64,000 nucleotides of DNA from contig NZ_QAOU01000001.1 of assembly GCF_003050965.1 (NCBI RefSeq), positions 682,001-746,000 on the forward strand. Reading direction: 5' to 3'. This stretch comes from Nitrosospira sp. Nsp2. Its GTDB lineage: Bacteria; Pseudomonadota; Gammaproteobacteria; Burkholderiales; Nitrosomonadaceae. The position numbers and the translations under genes were made by a program. Under the pieces are notes generated by a model. It had not been told where the DNA came from. It saw nothing but the letters and a program-made list of their open reading frames with translations, and made no database searches. Below, piece by piece: positions 48,399-59,946 of this stretch; position 1 is the first letter of the stretch, and each line of letters starts with the position of its first letter.

Positions 48399-49910
48399 TC
48401 AAGTCAAATCCACCACCGTTCCTTCAAGCACATCAATAAGCTGAGCCGGAAAGACGCCCAGCCATATAAGCAATAACGCCAGCGCCGCCAGCGTCACACT
48501 TTCCCCAAGGGAGGGTGATGCAACGGGCCTCATGGTTGGTTCAGTGATTGCCTGGGAACCAGGCGCACACATCACTGCGATAATACGCAGGTAATAGAAG
48601 AGCCCGATGGTGCTGCCAACAACCAATGCAATCACAGGTATCCACAACGATGCTTCCACGCCAGCCGTTAATATGTAGAACTTACCGATAAAGCCCATCG
48701 TCAGCGGAATTCCGGCCAACGACAGTAGCATGGCGGTAAACACCCCCGCGAGCCACGGTCTGTGCCAGAATAGACCCGTATAATCCGCAAGCCTGTCGCT
48801 ATCCCTTTCCGCTACGCGCTGGGATTCGCCCTCGGATCCGTTATTGAACCCGCCCGACAATACCGTTACCACACCGAACGCACCCAGCATAGTGACAAAA
48901 TACGCCGTAAGAAAATAAGCCACCGCCTCGATTGCCAGCGGATCAAAAGCCAGAAACCCGACCAGCAGATAGCCAAGCTGGGCAATTGAGGAATAGGCAA
49001 GAATCCGCTTGATGTTATCTTGCAGCAGGGCGAGCAGGTTGCCAACCAGGATTGTCGTGACGGCAATCAGGCTCAATGCCAGCGTGATCGGCTGCGACTG
49101 GTGCGCTCCCGCCATCAGGAAATAGCGCAGTAGCAGGGCGAGCATGGCGCCCTTTGAAACAGTGGCGATGAATGCGGTAATCGGTGCGGGTGCACCTTCA
49201 TATACATCCGGAGTCCACATGTGAAAGGGCACGAGGGCCAGCTTGAATCCGACACCTGTCACAATCAGCGCGAGCCCGGCCAGTCCGTAGAGCTCCAACG
49301 CCTGATCCGGCGCGGTAAGCATTGTTCCGATTTTCGCAAACTGCATCGTCCCGAGCTGCGCGTAGACCAGCGCCATGCCAAACAAAAGCAATCCGGATGA
49401 GAATCCAGCCAGGATCAGGTATTTGATCCCCGCTTCGAGAGGACGCTCTGTGAATCGCGGATAGGCGATCAATGCAAACAACGAAATGCTGAGCAGTTCC
49501 AGACCCAGGAGAAACGAAGCAAAATGGCTGCTTGCCACGAGAACCCCACCGCCAAGGGCGGCCAGCAGTAACAGGATGTAAAGCGCCTCATGGCGGCTTT
49601 CAGAACCGCCGAAGTAGCGATAGCACAGCACTGCGACGACAAAGGTCGCGGCGAAGATGAGCCCGATAAAAAACAGCGCATAGGTATCGAGGACCAGCAG
49701 AGCCGTGACCTGACGGGACCCGCCGCCCTGGGACAGAAACAATGATGCAAATGACAGAACCAGCCCAGCGAGTGTCAACATCATGACCGGCCGGGGATGA
49801 CGGTAAAAGGCTGCGGCCAGCATCACCACTACCGCAGACCCGGCAAGGAGGATGAGCGGGGACAGGGCCACGAGGTCGGAGTGTAGTGAGTCGGAGTGTA
49901 GCGGGTTCAT
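48399..49910 (-). CDS. nuoN: NADH-quinone oxidoreductase subunit N
   Basis: 503 residues, ~14 membrane helices, an antiporter-like proton-translocating subunit of complex I. KYLILAGFSSGLLLFGMALVYAQLGT, KLALVPFHMWTPDVYEGAP, IKRILAYSSIAQLGYLLVGF and LSLAGIPLTMGFIGKFYIL contain the conserved Lys/Glu of the channel. Last gene of the operon; its ATG overlaps the nuoM stop (ATGA). The N-terminus HSDSLHSD stems from a small duplication. Confidence 0.95.
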   Translation of the reverse strand: MNPLHSDSLHSDLVALSPLILLAGSAVVVMLAAAFYRHPRPVMMLTLAGLVLSFASLFLSQGGGSRQVTALLVLDTYALFFIGLIFAATFVVAVLCYRYFGGSESRHEALYILLLLAALGGGVLVASSHFASFLLGLELLSISLFALIAYPRFTERPLEAGIKYLILAGFSSGLLLFGMALVYAQLGTMQFAKIGTMLTAPDQALELYGLAGLALIVTGVGFKLALVPFHMWTPDVYEGAPAPITAFIATVSKGAMLALLLRYFLMAGAHQSQPITLALSLIAVTTILVGNLLALLQDNIKRILAYSSIAQLGYLLVGFLAFDPLAIEAVAYFLTAYFVTMLGAFGVVTVLSGGFNNGSEGESQRVAERDSDRLADYTGLFWHRPWLAGVFTAMLLSLAGIPLTMGFIGKFYILTAGVEASLWIPVIALVVGSTIGLFYYLRIIAVMCAPGSQAITEPTMRPVASPSLGESVTLAALALLLIWLGVFPAQLIDVLEGTVVDLT

Positions 49911-51409
49911 TGCGCATTGACCTCATGGCGAGCGACAGCAATCGCAGGCGGACTATTTGGGGTGTTTGGCGCGGCATCCAGCACCGGCTGCGGATACAGC
50001 CCCAGCCATAGGGTAATCGCCGCCATTGAATACAGGGTCGCCATTTCACGGCCTGACAGATCGTGCAGTTGCCAACCATGGGTATTCTCGCCATGGAAAG
50101 TTTTCTGCACCAGCGCAAGCGCATACACGACACTGGCGACAAATGCCACGCCCGCGACGGACGCCAGCACGCTGCTGGCGCGGTATAATCCCATCAGTAC
50201 CAGGAATTCCCCGACGAAATTACCCATTCCCGGCAGCCCAAGCGCGGCAATGGCAAAAAACAATCCCATTGCCGCCAGGCGCGGCATGACGCTCCACAGG
50301 CCTTCAAAGCGACGCATATCGCGTGTGTGGGTCCGCTCCTGCAAAATGCCTGCGATTACAAACAGTGCTCCCGTACTGATGCCGTGCGCGATCATTTGCA
50401 TCACGGCCCCCCCAAGCGACCAGGGATTCCAGGCGAATATCCCGAGCACCGCAAAGCCCAGGTGACTCACGCTGGTGTAGGCCACGAGGCGCTTGAAATC
50501 CGTCTGGGCGAACGCCAGGAAAGCGCCATAGAGAACTCCGGTTGCTCCCAACGCCATCGCCACCGGGGCAAAATACCCGGCCGCCTCGGGAAATAGCGGA
50601 ACAACGAAGCGCAATAGCCCGTAGGTTCCGGTTTTCAGCAGCACCCCTGCAAGAATCACGCTTCCTGCTGTCGGCGCCTCGGTGTGTGCGTCCGGCAGCC
50701 AGGTGTGAAATGGCACGATGGGCGCCTTGACTGCGAACGCAATGAAAAAGCCAAGCATGATCCACAGCTCGGTGGAGGGAGACATGGCCGTATTCAACAG
50801 CTCGAAATAATCGAATGTCAGGACTCCAGTGCCGCGGTAGTGGACGAATACCAGCGCAAGAATTGCTACCAGCATGAACAGACCGCTCCCCTCGGCGAAA
50901 ATGAAGAACTTGATCGATGCATACTGCCGATTCTCATGGCCCCAGATCGCAATCATGAAATACATCGGCACCAGCATCAGCTCCCAGAAGAAGAAAAACA
51001 GAAACAGGTCCAGCGCAAGGAATACGCCGACAGCCCCTGCCAGCGTCCATAGCAGGTTTAAGTAAAAGAACCCAGCACGCTCCTGGATTTCCGTCCAGGA
51101 ACATGCCACCGATACCACCCCCAGAAAAGCGGTCAGCACGACCAGGATGAGGCTTATTCCATCCATGGCCAGATGAAAGCTCACTCCGAAACGCGGAATC
51201 CACTCCGCCCTGGTCTCGGCAAGCCACCCCCCGTGAGCGGGAAGAGCCATAGCGCTGGCAGACTGCAGCCAAAGCCATATCGCCAATACGAGCTCGATGC
51301 CCACCGTAGCCAGCGCAACCCACTTCGCAGAGTCCGAATGCCACAGATTCGCCATCCATGCCAGCAAACCGCCGGCCACCAGGATGAAAATTAATGCGGA
51401 GAGAATCAT
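49907..51409 (-). CDS. nuoM: NADH-quinone oxidoreductase subunit M
   Basis: 500 residues, E. coli NuoM type. MILSALIFILVAGG is the real N-terminus (start 51409, ATGA overlap with nuoL); an upstream extension in frame lies within nuoL. Channel residues are visible in FFFFWELMLVPMYFMIAIWG (Glu on TM5), KFFIFAEGSGLFML, IVPFHTWLPDAHTEAPTAGS and KRLVAYTSVSHLGFAVLGIF. Membrane arm, proton pumping. Confidence 0.95.
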   Translation of the reverse strand: MILSALIFILVAGGLLAWMANLWHSDSAKWVALATVGIELVLAIWLWLQSASAMALPAHGGWLAETRAEWIPRFGVSFHLAMDGISLILVVLTAFLGVVSVACSWTEIQERAGFFYLNLLWTLAGAVGVFLALDLFLFFFFWELMLVPMYFMIAIWGHENRQYASIKFFIFAEGSGLFMLVAILALVFVHYRGTGVLTFDYFELLNTAMSPSTELWIMLGFFIAFAVKAPIVPFHTWLPDAHTEAPTAGSVILAGVLLKTGTYGLLRFVVPLFPEAAGYFAPVAMALGATGVLYGAFLAFAQTDFKRLVAYTSVSHLGFAVLGIFAWNPWSLGGAVMQMIAHGISTGALFVIAGILQERTHTRDMRRFEGLWSVMPRLAAMGLFFAIAALGLPGMGNFVGEFLVLMGLYRASSVLASVAGVAFVASVVYALALVQKTFHGENTHGWQLHDLSGREMATLYSMAAITLWLGLYPQPVLDAAPNTPNSPPAIAVARHEVNAQ

Positions 51410-53379
51410 GCGAATATCCCGATGAATATAATACCGATCGATCCGGTGGCAATCGCCGCCGCGTAGCGGCGTACCTGTCCGCTTTGCGTTGCACTTAAGG
51501 CGCGATAGAGAAACAGACAAAGCTCGGCCAGGCCGCTGTAGATATTGTCGATCACGTCATGCCGATCGACCTTCTGGAGCCACCTGAGTGTGGATGAAAT
51601 CGCCATGCTGTAGATATTGTCGATCACGTCGTGCCGATCGGCGTACGCAAGCCAGAGATAGGGCCGGACGAACAGGAACTCATAAAAACGGTCGAAACCC
51701 CAGCCAAAATGCCAGAACTTCCGGATTCTTGCCAATGCCGGGATCAACATCAGTCCATGGAGAAAGGCGGGATATCTCAAAAACAACAGATACGCCAACG
51801 CGATGCTGCCAAGAGAGGCAGCAATTGCGAGCAGCTCCAGAATGGTTTCGTCATTTTTCCCGCCATGAACGACCTGAGCCGACGGCAAGGCATGCTGAAT
51901 AAAGCTGGAAAACAGCGTTAAATTGCCGAGAAAAGGTGGGGTTTCAATCCATCCGCCAACCAGAGAGAGTGCTGCAAGAACGATGAGCGGTATAGTTATG
52001 CGCAACCCCGGCCGTCTGGTTTCGGGAGGCGTCGCAGTCCTCGCTTCGCCAAAAAAGACGAGAAACACCACGCGAAAGATGTAGAGGCCAGTCAATATTG
52101 CACCCCCCCATCCCGCGGCCCACAACCATGGATTCCCTCCTGCTGACGACCAGGCCCGCCAAAGAATCAGGTCCTTGCTGTAGAAGCCCGCAGTAATGAG
52201 CGGCAGCGCCGCGAGCGATGCGCTGCCAATTAGAAAAGTCCAGAATGCAACGGGAAGTTTTTTCCTCAGCCCACCCATCCGAAAAATATCATGTTCCTCG
52301 TGCAGGCTCATGATGACCACACCTGCGCTCAGGAACAGCAGAGCCTTGAAGAAGGCGTGAGTCATCAGGTGAAAGATGGCTGCGGACCAGGCGCCCACTC
52401 CCAGAGCAAGGAACATATAACCGATCTGGCTGATGGTCGAATACGCGAGCACGCGCTTGATGTCTTTTTGGGCAAGTGCACTGAACCCTGCCAGCAGCAG
52501 GGTAAGGGCGCCGATCACTGCTACCGCAAGCTGCACTACTGGTGCGAGCGTAAAGAGCGCATGCGTGCGGGCGATCAGATATACGCCTGCCGTTACCATG
52601 GTTGCGGCATGGATCAGCGCGCTCACCGGCGTAGGCCCGGCCATTGCGTCAGGCAGCCACGTCTGTAGCGGGAGCTGGGCAGATTTGCCCACCGCACCGG
52701 CAAGCAAAAGTGCTGCAGCGAGAATAGCGAGCTCCGACCCCTCCGGCCACTGCTGCGTCACGCGCTGCATCAACGGCTGGATATCAAGGGTTCCCAGATG
52801 AGTGAACAGCAGAAAAAGGCCGATCGCCATAGCGGTATCGCCGATCCGGGTCACGATAAACGCTTTGCGCGCAGCGCGCCCATTGACGGGGTCCCGATAC
52901 CAGAATCCGATCAGCAGGTAACTACAAAGTCCCACCCCTTCCCAGCCAAGGTAAAGAAACAGCAGATTGTCGGCAAGAACCAGGATACACATCGAGCCAA
53001 CAAAGAGATTCATGTAGGCGAAAAAGCGCGCATAGCCGTCATCGCCAATCATGAATTCCGTGGAATAGAGGTGGATCAGGAAACCGATGACGGTCACGAC
53101 CAGGGCCATTACCAGTGATAACGCGTCAAGATAAAAGCCGATCCTCGGCGAGAAATCGGCTGTGGCGATCCAGACCCATGCTTCCTGCTGAAAGGCGAGA
53201 CCCGGCGGTCTTGCAGCGATGAAGTCGATCGCGATCAGAATGGCGATGAGTGCCGAGAGAGCCACGGAGCCAGTTCCAATTACCGCGACACTGCGCCGGC
53301 TCAAGTGGCTTCCGCCCAGTGCCAGCATCAGGAAACCGGCCAGAGGCAGCGTGGGAATAAGCCAGAGCAGGGGTAACAC
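51406..53379 (-). CDS. nuoL: NADH-quinone oxidoreductase subunit L
   Basis: 657 residues, longer than E. coli NuoL (613). Conserved parts: LFLYLGWEGVGLCSYLLIGFWY, KSAQLPLQTWLPDAMAGPTPVSALIHAATMVTAGVYLIAR, KRVLAYSTISQIGYMFLALG and AFFKALLFLSAGVVIMSLHEEHDI. The C-terminal region, which carries the lateral helix, contains a duplicated block DRHDVIDNIYS (two copies 24 residues apart). Antiporter-like subunit at the arm's far end. Confidence 0.95.
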   Translation of the reverse strand: MLPLLWLIPTLPLAGFLMLALGGSHLSRRSVAVIGTGSVALSALIAILIAIDFIAARPPGLAFQQEAWVWIATADFSPRIGFYLDALSLVMALVVTVIGFLIHLYSTEFMIGDDGYARFFAYMNLFVGSMCILVLADNLLFLYLGWEGVGLCSYLLIGFWYRDPVNGRAARKAFIVTRIGDTAMAIGLFLLFTHLGTLDIQPLMQRVTQQWPEGSELAILAAALLLAGAVGKSAQLPLQTWLPDAMAGPTPVSALIHAATMVTAGVYLIARTHALFTLAPVVQLAVAVIGALTLLLAGFSALAQKDIKRVLAYSTISQIGYMFLALGVGAWSAAIFHLMTHAFFKALLFLSAGVVIMSLHEEHDIFRMGGLRKKLPVAFWTFLIGSASLAALPLITAGFYSKDLILWRAWSSAGGNPWLWAAGWGGAILTGLYIFRVVFLVFFGEARTATPPETRRPGLRITIPLIVLAALSLVGGWIETPPFLGNLTLFSSFIQHALPSAQVVHGGKNDETILELLAIAASLGSIALAYLLFLRYPAFLHGLMLIPALARIRKFWHFGWGFDRFYEFLFVRPYLWLAYADRHDVIDNIYSMAISSTLRWLQKVDRHDVIDNIYSGLAELCLFLYRALSATQSGQVRRYAAAIATGSIGIIFIGIFA

Positions 53380-53380
53380 G

Positions 53381-53731
53381 TTATCCCCGCATCTTGCTCA
53401 CCGCGTCTGCATCCAGCGTCTGGAAGCGGCGATGCAACAGCAGCAGCAATGCCAGGCCGACAGAGACTTCAGCCGCCGCCACAGACAGGATAAAGATGAA
53501 CATTACCTGACCGTCGGCCTGCGCCCAGTGCGAACCAGCAACCACGAAGGCAAGCCCGGCCGCATTCAGCATGATCTCAATCGACATCAGGATGAAGATC
53601 AGGTTGCGTCTGACCAGAATGCCGACCATTCCCAGCACGAAAAGGATTGCAGCGAGCAGCAGGCCGTGATGCATGGGAATAGCGGCCGCAACAGCGGTAG
53701 TGGCGGACGTGACAGCCTCAGCCGTGCTCAT
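53381..53731 (-). CDS. nuoK: NADH-quinone oxidoreductase subunit K
   Basis: 116 residues; E. coli NuoK is 100. The conserved part starts [46 protein letters not shown], with the essential Glu in SIEIML, and ends [15 protein letters not shown]. An N-terminal Ala-rich piece of ~18 residues precedes it if 53731 is the start; ATG 53674 would remove it. The longer form overlaps nuoJ by 14 bases. Confidence 0.93.
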   Translation of the reverse strand: MSTAEAVTSATTAVAAAIPMHHGLLLAAILFVLGMVGILVRRNLIFILMSIEIMLNAAGLAFVVAGSHWAQADGQVMFIFILSVAAAEVSVGLALLLLLHRRFQTLDADAVSKMRG

Positions 53732-54269
53732 GGCCGCGCCTATCCGAAAGGGGCTCAGAACGTGAACCCCAACCTGACTCGGTGTGCCAGCCGAGATGAC
53801 ATGCGCCGACCAACCCCGCCAGTAACAGCAGCGAAGCCAGTTCGACACCGAGGAGATAGGGTCCGAAGAGCGTAATACCTACTTCCCTGGAGTCGACCGC
53901 TGCCCTGCCGGCGATTGCGGCGCCTTCATTCCCCATAAGGATATAAATCAGTTCAGCCAGCAGTAACGCCGACAGTATGGCGGGGCCCATCCACATGCCG
54001 GGGCTCAACCATTCGCGCTCCTTAACCGCTGCGGCCTTGCCGAGGTTAAGCATCATTATCACGAACACGAACAGCACCATGACGGCGCCTGCGTAAATAA
54101 TGACCTCCAGTGCAGCGACAAACGGCGCCCCCAGCACAAAAAAGACGACCGCAACGGCGAGCAGGGACACGATCAGGTAGAGCAGCGCATGCACGGCACT
54201 CGCCCGTGTAACGACCATCAGCGTGGCTGCAACGGCAACTGCTGCGGATAAGTAGAATGTCGCTTCCAT
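53718..54269 (-). CDS. nuoJ: NADH-quinone oxidoreductase subunit J
   Basis: 183 residues: [73 protein letters not shown] (the helix with the pi-bulge Tyr). Start 54269 has GGGAGG 4 nt upstream. C-terminal 30 residues are polar and variable. Membrane arm. Confidence 0.94.
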   Translation of the reverse strand: MEATFYLSAAVAVAATLMVVTRASAVHALLYLIVSLLAVAVVFFVLGAPFVAALEVIIYAGAVMVLFVFVIMMLNLGKAAAVKEREWLSPGMWMGPAILSALLLAELIYILMGNEGAAIAGRAAVDSREVGITLFGPYLLGVELASLLLLAGLVGACHLGWHTESGWGSRSEPLSDRRGHEHG

Positions 54270-54315
54270 AGCCTCCCTCCCCAATCAGGAATCAAGATCC
54301 GCATTAAGGTACGGA

Positions 54316-54831
54316 TCAAGGCAACAGCGAACGTGGGTCTACGGGCGGCGCCTCGTTCTCGGCATCACCCTTGTGCTTGCCGCCGATTCCAACCCCGGCT
54401 ACCCGGTAGAAGTTATAGCCAGGGTATTTGCCGGTGCCATCGATTAAAAGGTCCTCTTTTTCGTACACCAGGTTTTTCCGGTTGTATTCGCCCATTTCGA
54501 AGTCGGGCGTAAGCTGGATCGCATCGGTAGGGCATGCCTCCTCGCAATACCCACAGAAAATGCAACGCGAAAAATTGATCCGGAAGAACTCGGGATAGCG
54601 CCGCCCATGCTCATCCTCAGTCGCCTGCAATGCGATGCAATCCACCGGACAGGCCGCCGCGCAGAGGTAGCATGCAACGCATCGTTCCTCCCCATCCGGA
54701 TCGCGGCTCAGGATGATGCGTCCGCGCCAGCGCGGCGGAATCTTGGGTTTCTCGTCCGGATACTGAATCGTCACCCGGCGGTGGAACATGTGCAGAAAGA
54801 TGATCCACATTGTCTTCAGGGAATTCCACAT
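54316..54831 (-). CDS. nuoI: NADH-quinone oxidoreductase subunit I
   Basis: 171 residues with two [4Fe-4S] motifs: [15 protein letters not shown] and [14 protein letters not shown] (clusters N6a/N6b). [23 protein letters not shown] and [18 protein letters not shown] agree with the E. coli-type protein. Passes electrons from NuoG to NuoB. Confidence 0.95.
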   Translation of the reverse strand: MWNSLKTMWIIFLHMFHRRVTIQYPDEKPKIPPRWRGRIILSRDPDGEERCVACYLCAAACPVDCIALQATEDEHGRRYPEFFRINFSRCIFCGYCEEACPTDAIQLTPDFEMGEYNRKNLVYEKEDLLIDGTGKYPGYNFYRVAGVGIGGKHKGDAENEAPPVDPRSLLP

Positions 54832-54861
54832 GCAATCTTCTCCCGGAGCTATCTGAACAGG

Positions 54862-55815
54862 TTACGCCGCAGCCAATATGACCGCGCCGGTGATCAACAA
54901 ATTGACAAGTGTGAGCGGTAGCATGACTTTCCAGCCGTAGGCCATCAGTTGGTCGTAACGGGGCCGGGGCAATGAAGCTCGCAGTAAAATGAAGAACCCA
55001 ATGACAATAAAGGTTTTGAGCAAAAACCATATCACTGGGGGCAGCACCGGCCCCAGCCACCCTCCGAAGAATAATGTCACCATCATTGCCGAGACAAGGG
55101 TGATGCCCACGTATTCACCAATGAAAAACAGGCCGAACTTCATGCTGGAGTATTCGGTGTGAAAGCCAGCCACCAGCTCGTTCTCCGACTCGGGCAGATC
55201 GAAAGGTAGCCGGCGCGCTTCGGCAATGCCCGCTACGGTAAAAGTTGCCAGGCCAAGGATCTGGGGTACGCAGAACCAGAGATTTTCCTGCGCGGCGACG
55301 ATATCGCGCAGGTTGAACGAACCGGCGAGCATGACGACGCCCATCAGCGCCAGACCCATGAAAACCTCGTAGCTCAACATCTGTGCCGCCGCCCGAAAGC
55401 CGCCGAGCAGCGAATATTTGTTGTTGGACGCCCATCCGCCCAGTACGACGCTGTAAACGCCAAGCGAAGACATGGCGAGAAAAAACAGTAACCCGATGTT
55501 CAGGTCGACCACACCGATGTCCGGCGCGATCGGCACCACGGCAAATGCAAGCAGCGTAGTGACGGCAACTATTGTCGGCGCCAGCACGAACACCGCCTTG
55601 TCGGCGAATGGCGGCACCCAGTCCTCCTTGGTAAGGAGCTTGATCGAATCGGCAACAATTTGCAGAATACCGAACGGCCCCACCCGGTTCGGGCCGTAGC
55701 GGTCCTGCCAGACGCCGAGCAAACGGCGTTCGATCCAGGACAGCAGCGCCGAGAAAGCAAACACGGCAGCGAGGATCAAGATCAGGTTCGCCCAGATGCG
55801 CGCCGATTCACTCAT
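54862..55815 (-). CDS. nuoH: NADH-quinone oxidoreductase subunit H
   Basis: 317 residues, 8 helices: [43 protein letters not shown] is the conserved quinone-site loop, followed by [39 protein letters not shown]-type text and [26 protein letters not shown]. Overlaps nuoG by 8 bases. Confidence 0.95.
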   Translation of the reverse strand: MSESARIWANLILILAAVFAFSALLSWIERRLLGVWQDRYGPNRVGPFGILQIVADSIKLLTKEDWVPPFADKAVFVLAPTIVAVTTLLAFAVVPIAPDIGVVDLNIGLLFFLAMSSLGVYSVVLGGWASNNKYSLLGGFRAAAQMLSYEVFMGLALMGVVMLAGSFNLRDIVAAQENLWFCVPQILGLATFTVAGIAEARRLPFDLPESENELVAGFHTEYSSMKFGLFFIGEYVGITLVSAMMVTLFFGGWLGPVLPPVIWFLLKTFIVIGFFILLRASLPRPRYDQLMAYGWKVMLPLTLVNLLITGAVILAAA

Positions 55816-58633
55816 GGCGTCCCTCTTCTATCCGGTTCTCCTTCCTCGCCCTTCTTATCTTGCCGAATGCCGGCAATCCGACCCCCCCAAGACTGCCCGG
55901 ACTTGGCAGACCGACGGGCAGCCCAGCAGTGCCGCGTTGCAATTCTGGTTTCAACCGCACCGGCAGCCAGTACGCTCGCGGAATTTCCTCGGGGAAGCCG
56001 GGTGAAATTTCCATAAGCTCGGGCCCAAACAGCAACTGCGCGTCATCCCCCTCAGCCAGGCGAAGATCGACCGCATCGTCGGGGTTGAGCGCCAGATACG
56101 GTTCAGTACTTAGCTCAGCGATACCGGGCGCCAGGGCGCTCAGTTCCTCGGAGCCAAAGATGTGATGCAACGGCAACAGCAGCCATTCGCCCAAACGCGG
56201 CGCGAAGCCAGCCGGTACATTTTCAAAGTACGCCGTTTTTTTCGCCGGCATGGGCTCGATGAGGCGCTCGCCTGGGTCGCCCCCGGAGAGCGCGCCGCCC
56301 ACTTCGTCCTGAAACTTGTTTAACGCCTGCACCGAGTTCCAGCCGGGCGCCCAGAACCGGGGAATAAGCGACGGCGGTGGATGGCCCGGATAGCCTTCCA
56401 TGGAAAATGACAGGGGGCTATCCGGATCATCCGGCAGCTCGGGTTCGTGGATGTTTACGTTGGCGTGCATGGCGGTGCGCCCGCTATAACGATGGGGCTC
56501 ACGCGGAATCTTCTGTCCATCCATGCGGAAGCTCGCCGATGGCGCCGCGCGCAAAATCGGTTCGAGGTGGTGAATTGCCGCGGCACAGGCGGCGGTGACA
56601 TCGTCCAGGCTTGACCATGGTGCTTCATCACCGCGGCCAGCCACAGCCATGATGTCCCGCAGCCAGCGCCAGCTTTCCTGGATATCGCCCGGAATGTCAC
56701 TCCCCGGAATATTACCCGTAGGCACGAAAACCTGGAAAAAGCGCTGTGCCCGTCCTTCGTTATTCACCAGCGTACCATCCGCCTCGGCAAAGGTCGCGGC
56801 AGGCAGCACCACGTCAGCCTTCGCGCTGGCAGCATGCTCGATATGATCGATCACCACGACGCGCCGGGCTGCGGCGAGAAGCCGATCGACCATCGCGGCA
56901 TCCGCTCGCCGGTAAAGATCGTTTTCCAGAACGATGAGGGTATCCACGGCGCCGCTGTCCATTGCTTCCAATGCGCTGTTGAGGCTATCGCCTCCGAGCA
57001 TCGACCCGCCCAGGCTGTTGCATTCGGGAACAACGAAGCAGAGCTCGGCGGCGTGGCCCGTGCTGCATAGCGCCCATGCAACGTTGGCCGCCGCCTCAAC
57101 GGTGGCCTTGTCCCCGCAACCCATCCCGGAGATAATCAATGGACGCTCAGCCGCCCTCAGTTTTTCTGCGATGACGTCAGCCAGTGCTTGTGCCGCACTG
57201 GATAATCCAACTACCGGAGGCGCGTTCGAATCGACCGCGTGCGCCACCGCGAACCCAAGGCGGGCGAGATCGGCAGGCGGCCCATGGAAGGTCCGAGTCG
57301 CAATATCATCGAGCCGGGTATCCGTCACAGTGGCAACAAACAATGGCCCCCGCTCCTGTTGCGTCGCATCGCGCACCGCATTGTCATTCCAGAGCGGGAT
57401 ACCCATTTTCTCCGCCATCTTTTGCGGTTCGCGTCGCACCGCCTGGCGCAGGGCCAGCGCAAGCCGGGGCGCAGTATTGGTGACATCTTCCCCCAGCACC
57501 AGCACCGCGTCCGCCAACTCCACTTCATGCAGCGATGGCGCGCGGGCAGGACCCTTTCTCAAAATATCGAGGACTGAAGCAAGCAGGCGGGAATCCCGCT
57601 CCGATATTCCGAGATAAAACTGATCACGTCCAACCAGCGTACGCAACGCAAAGTTGGCTTCGATCGAGGCGCGCGGGGAGCCGATACCGATGGCGCGGGC
57701 GCCACTGGACAGGATTTCTCCCAAATGTTGGAGCGCGTCCTGTTTGGTGGCAAGCTGCAGTGGTTCGGTTTTGGCTTTACGCAACACTGGCTGCCTGATC
57801 CGGCGCTCGCTATTAACGAACTCGTAACCATAGCGGCCGCGGTCGCATAAAAAATAGCCGTTGACCGCGCCGTTGAAACGGTTGCGGATGCGGCGCAGCA
57901 TGCCGTAACGCTCGCCCGGAATCGTGTTGCAACCGAGTCCGCAGTGCACGCACACCGATGGCGCCGTTTGCAAATCCCACTTGCGCGTATAGTGCCGCTT
58001 CAATGTCTTGTCGGTAAAAACACCGGTAGGGCAAATCTCCACCAGGTTGCCGCTGAATTCGCTTTCGAGAACCCCGTCCTGATGGCGGCCGAAGTAGACC
58101 TGATCGCGCAACATCAAGGCGTCAAAGTCGCGTCCGCCCGTATAGTCCCGGTAGAATCGCGTACAGCGATAGCATTGAATGCAGCGATTCATCTCGTGGT
58201 TGACGAGAGGCCCGAGGTCCTGGTTATGGAACGTGCGCTTGCGGCCATGGAAGCGGCGATAAACATGACCGTTCATCACTGTCATGTCCTGCAAATGGCA
58301 TTCGCCGCCCTCATCGCACACCGGGCAATCGTGCGGGTGATTGACCATCAGCCATTCCGCCACGCTCGCGCGAAATTCGTGTGCCTCGGGGTCATCGATT
58401 GAAATCCGAACTCCATCTTTAGCCGCAGTCATGCACGCCATAACGATCTTGCCATGCTTATCTTCCTCGTTCTTGAACTGCTTGACCGCACACTGGCGGC
58501 ACGCCCCTACCGAGCCAAGCGCCGGATGCCAGCAGAAATAAGGCAGGTTGAATCCCAGCGAGAGGCATTCCTGCAGCAGGTTCTCGCCATCCTTGGCAGG
58601 ATAAGGCCGGTTGTCGATATGGATGATCGTCAC
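55808..58633 (-). CDS. nuoG: NADH-quinone oxidoreductase subunit G
   Basis: 941 residues (E. coli 908). N1b ligands C34, C45, C48, C67; N3 in [15 protein letters not shown]4 in [10 protein letters not shown] with CPTGVF; N7 in CVHCGLGC (C228, C231, C235) with CDRGRYG further on, as in E. coli. The rest is the molybdopterin-type domain without cofactor, including [15 protein letters not shown]. The start overlaps the nuoF stop (ATGA). Confidence 0.95.
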   Translation of the reverse strand: MTIIHIDNRPYPAKDGENLLQECLSLGFNLPYFCWHPALGSVGACRQCAVKQFKNEEDKHGKIVMACMTAAKDGVRISIDDPEAHEFRASVAEWLMVNHPHDCPVCDEGGECHLQDMTVMNGHVYRRFHGRKRTFHNQDLGPLVNHEMNRCIQCYRCTRFYRDYTGGRDFDALMLRDQVYFGRHQDGVLESEFSGNLVEICPTGVFTDKTLKRHYTRKWDLQTAPSVCVHCGLGCNTIPGERYGMLRRIRNRFNGAVNGYFLCDRGRYGYEFVNSERRIRQPVLRKAKTEPLQLATKQDALQHLGEILSSGARAIGIGSPRASIEANFALRTLVGRDQFYLGISERDSRLLASVLDILRKGPARAPSLHEVELADAVLVLGEDVTNTAPRLALALRQAVRREPQKMAEKMGIPLWNDNAVRDATQQERGPLFVATVTDTRLDDIATRTFHGPPADLARLGFAVAHAVDSNAPPVVGLSSAAQALADVIAEKLRAAERPLIISGMGCGDKATVEAAANVAWALCSTGHAAELCFVVPECNSLGGSMLGGDSLNSALEAMDSGAVDTLIVLENDLYRRADAAMVDRLLAAARRVVVIDHIEHAASAKADVVLPAATFAEADGTLVNNEGRAQRFFQVFVPTGNIPGSDIPGDIQESWRWLRDIMAVAGRGDEAPWSSLDDVTAACAAAIHHLEPILRAAPSASFRMDGQKIPREPHRYSGRTAMHANVNIHEPELPDDPDSPLSFSMEGYPGHPPPSLIPRFWAPGWNSVQALNKFQDEVGGALSGGDPGERLIEPMPAKKTAYFENVPAGFAPRLGEWLLLPLHHIFGSEELSALAPGIAELSTEPYLALNPDDAVDLRLAEGDDAQLLFGPELMEISPGFPEEIPRAYWLPVRLKPELQRGTAGLPVGLPSPGSLGGVGLPAFGKIRRARKENRIEEGRHE

Positions 58634-59946
58634 ATTCGCCTCGCCACATTCCCATGCTGCGTCCCCACATCGCGCTCGCCCCAGGGGCAGCGTTTTTCAT
58701 GGATGTGGCGCTCGAAATCATCCCGGAAATACTTGAGGCCGCTTTGCAGCGGCTCTGCCGCACCGGGCGCGAGGGCGCAGAAGGTGTGCCCCGGGCCCAG
58801 CAGGCGGGTATGCGATTCTAGCCGTTCCAGATCGGAAGCCTGGCCGCGCCCCTCCTCCATGTCCTGCAATATCTGTTCGATCCATGAAAGCCCCGACCAG
58901 CAAGGGGTGCACCAGCCACACGACTCCTGCGCGAAGAAATGCTCGAGATTGAGCAGCATGCCAACCGGGCAAGTCTTGTCGTCAAGGACAATCATGGTGC
59001 CCGTCCCTAAACGGCTGCCCACCGCCTGCATCGAATCGAAATCCATCGCTACGTCGAGGTGATCGGCAGTAACAAAATCCGTCGACGCACCTCCCGGCAG
59101 CAAGCCGCGAAACCGGTAGCCGTCGCGCATGCCGCCCGCGTGTTCTTCCAGAATCTCCCGCAGAGGGGTGCCCATGGGCAATTCCCATAACCCCGGGTTC
59201 TTTACCCTTCCGCTGGCGCCGTAGAGTTTGGTACCGCCATCGCGGCTACGGCTCAGGCTCTTGAACCATGCAGCGCCATGATTCACGATATGCGGAATAT
59301 TGCACAGGGTTTCAACATTATTGACGATGGTGGGCTTGCCCCATAGGCCGCTCACCTGCGGGTACGGAGGCTTGGCGCGCGGATTGGCGCGCTTGCCTTC
59401 GAGGGCATTCAGTAGAGCGGTCTCTTCTCCGCACATGTAGCGCCCGGCGCTGACGTGTAGGTGCATCTCCAAGCTGTACGCCGAGCCCAGGATATTTTTC
59501 CCAAGGTAGCCCTGGTGATAAGCTTCAGCGATCGCTCGCTCCATCCGCCGGGCCGCCAGCTTGTACGCCCAGCGCAGAAAGACGTAGGCCACGTCGGCCT
59601 GGATCGCATAGCCGCTGATGATGATGCCCTCGATCAACTGGTGGGGATCACCTTCGAGCAACAGGCGGTCCTTGAATGTACCCGGCTCCATCTCGTCGGC
59701 GTTGCAGACGAGATACTTGGGCCGCGGCGCGTCCTCACCCATTGGCACGAAACTCCACTTCTGCGCGGTGGGGAATCCTGCCCCCCCGCGCCCGCGCAGG
59801 TTTGATTCCTTCACCGCTGCCTGGACTTCCGCGGGAGACATGTGCAGGGCCTTGCGCAGGGCAGCATAACCACCCGCCTTTTCGTACTGCGCAAGATCGG
59901 GCGGTTCTTTCCCCAAAGAAATATTACGGGTCAGCGGTGTTTCCAT
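58630..59946 (-). CDS. nuoF: NADH-quinone oxidoreductase subunit F
   Basis: 438 residues, NADH- and FMN-binding. NADH motif GRGGAGFPTAQKWSF, FMN-region KYLVCNADEMEPGTFKDR, and N3 ligands SCGWCTPC with a distant C in GHTFCALAPGA. Start at METPLTRN (59946), overlapping nuoE by 23 bases. Site of NADH oxidation. Confidence 0.95.
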   Translation of the reverse strand: METPLTRNISLGKEPPDLAQYEKAGGYAALRKALHMSPAEVQAAVKESNLRGRGGAGFPTAQKWSFVPMGEDAPRPKYLVCNADEMEPGTFKDRLLLEGDPHQLIEGIIISGYAIQADVAYVFLRWAYKLAARRMERAIAEAYHQGYLGKNILGSAYSLEMHLHVSAGRYMCGEETALLNALEGKRANPRAKPPYPQVSGLWGKPTIVNNVETLCNIPHIVNHGAAWFKSLSRSRDGGTKLYGASGRVKNPGLWELPMGTPLREILEEHAGGMRDGYRFRGLLPGGASTDFVTADHLDVAMDFDSMQAVGSRLGTGTMIVLDDKTCPVGMLLNLEHFFAQESCGWCTPCWSGLSWIEQILQDMEEGRGQASDLERLESHTRLLGPGHTFCALAPGAAEPLQSGLKYFRDDFERHIHEKRCPWGERDVGTQHGNVARRM

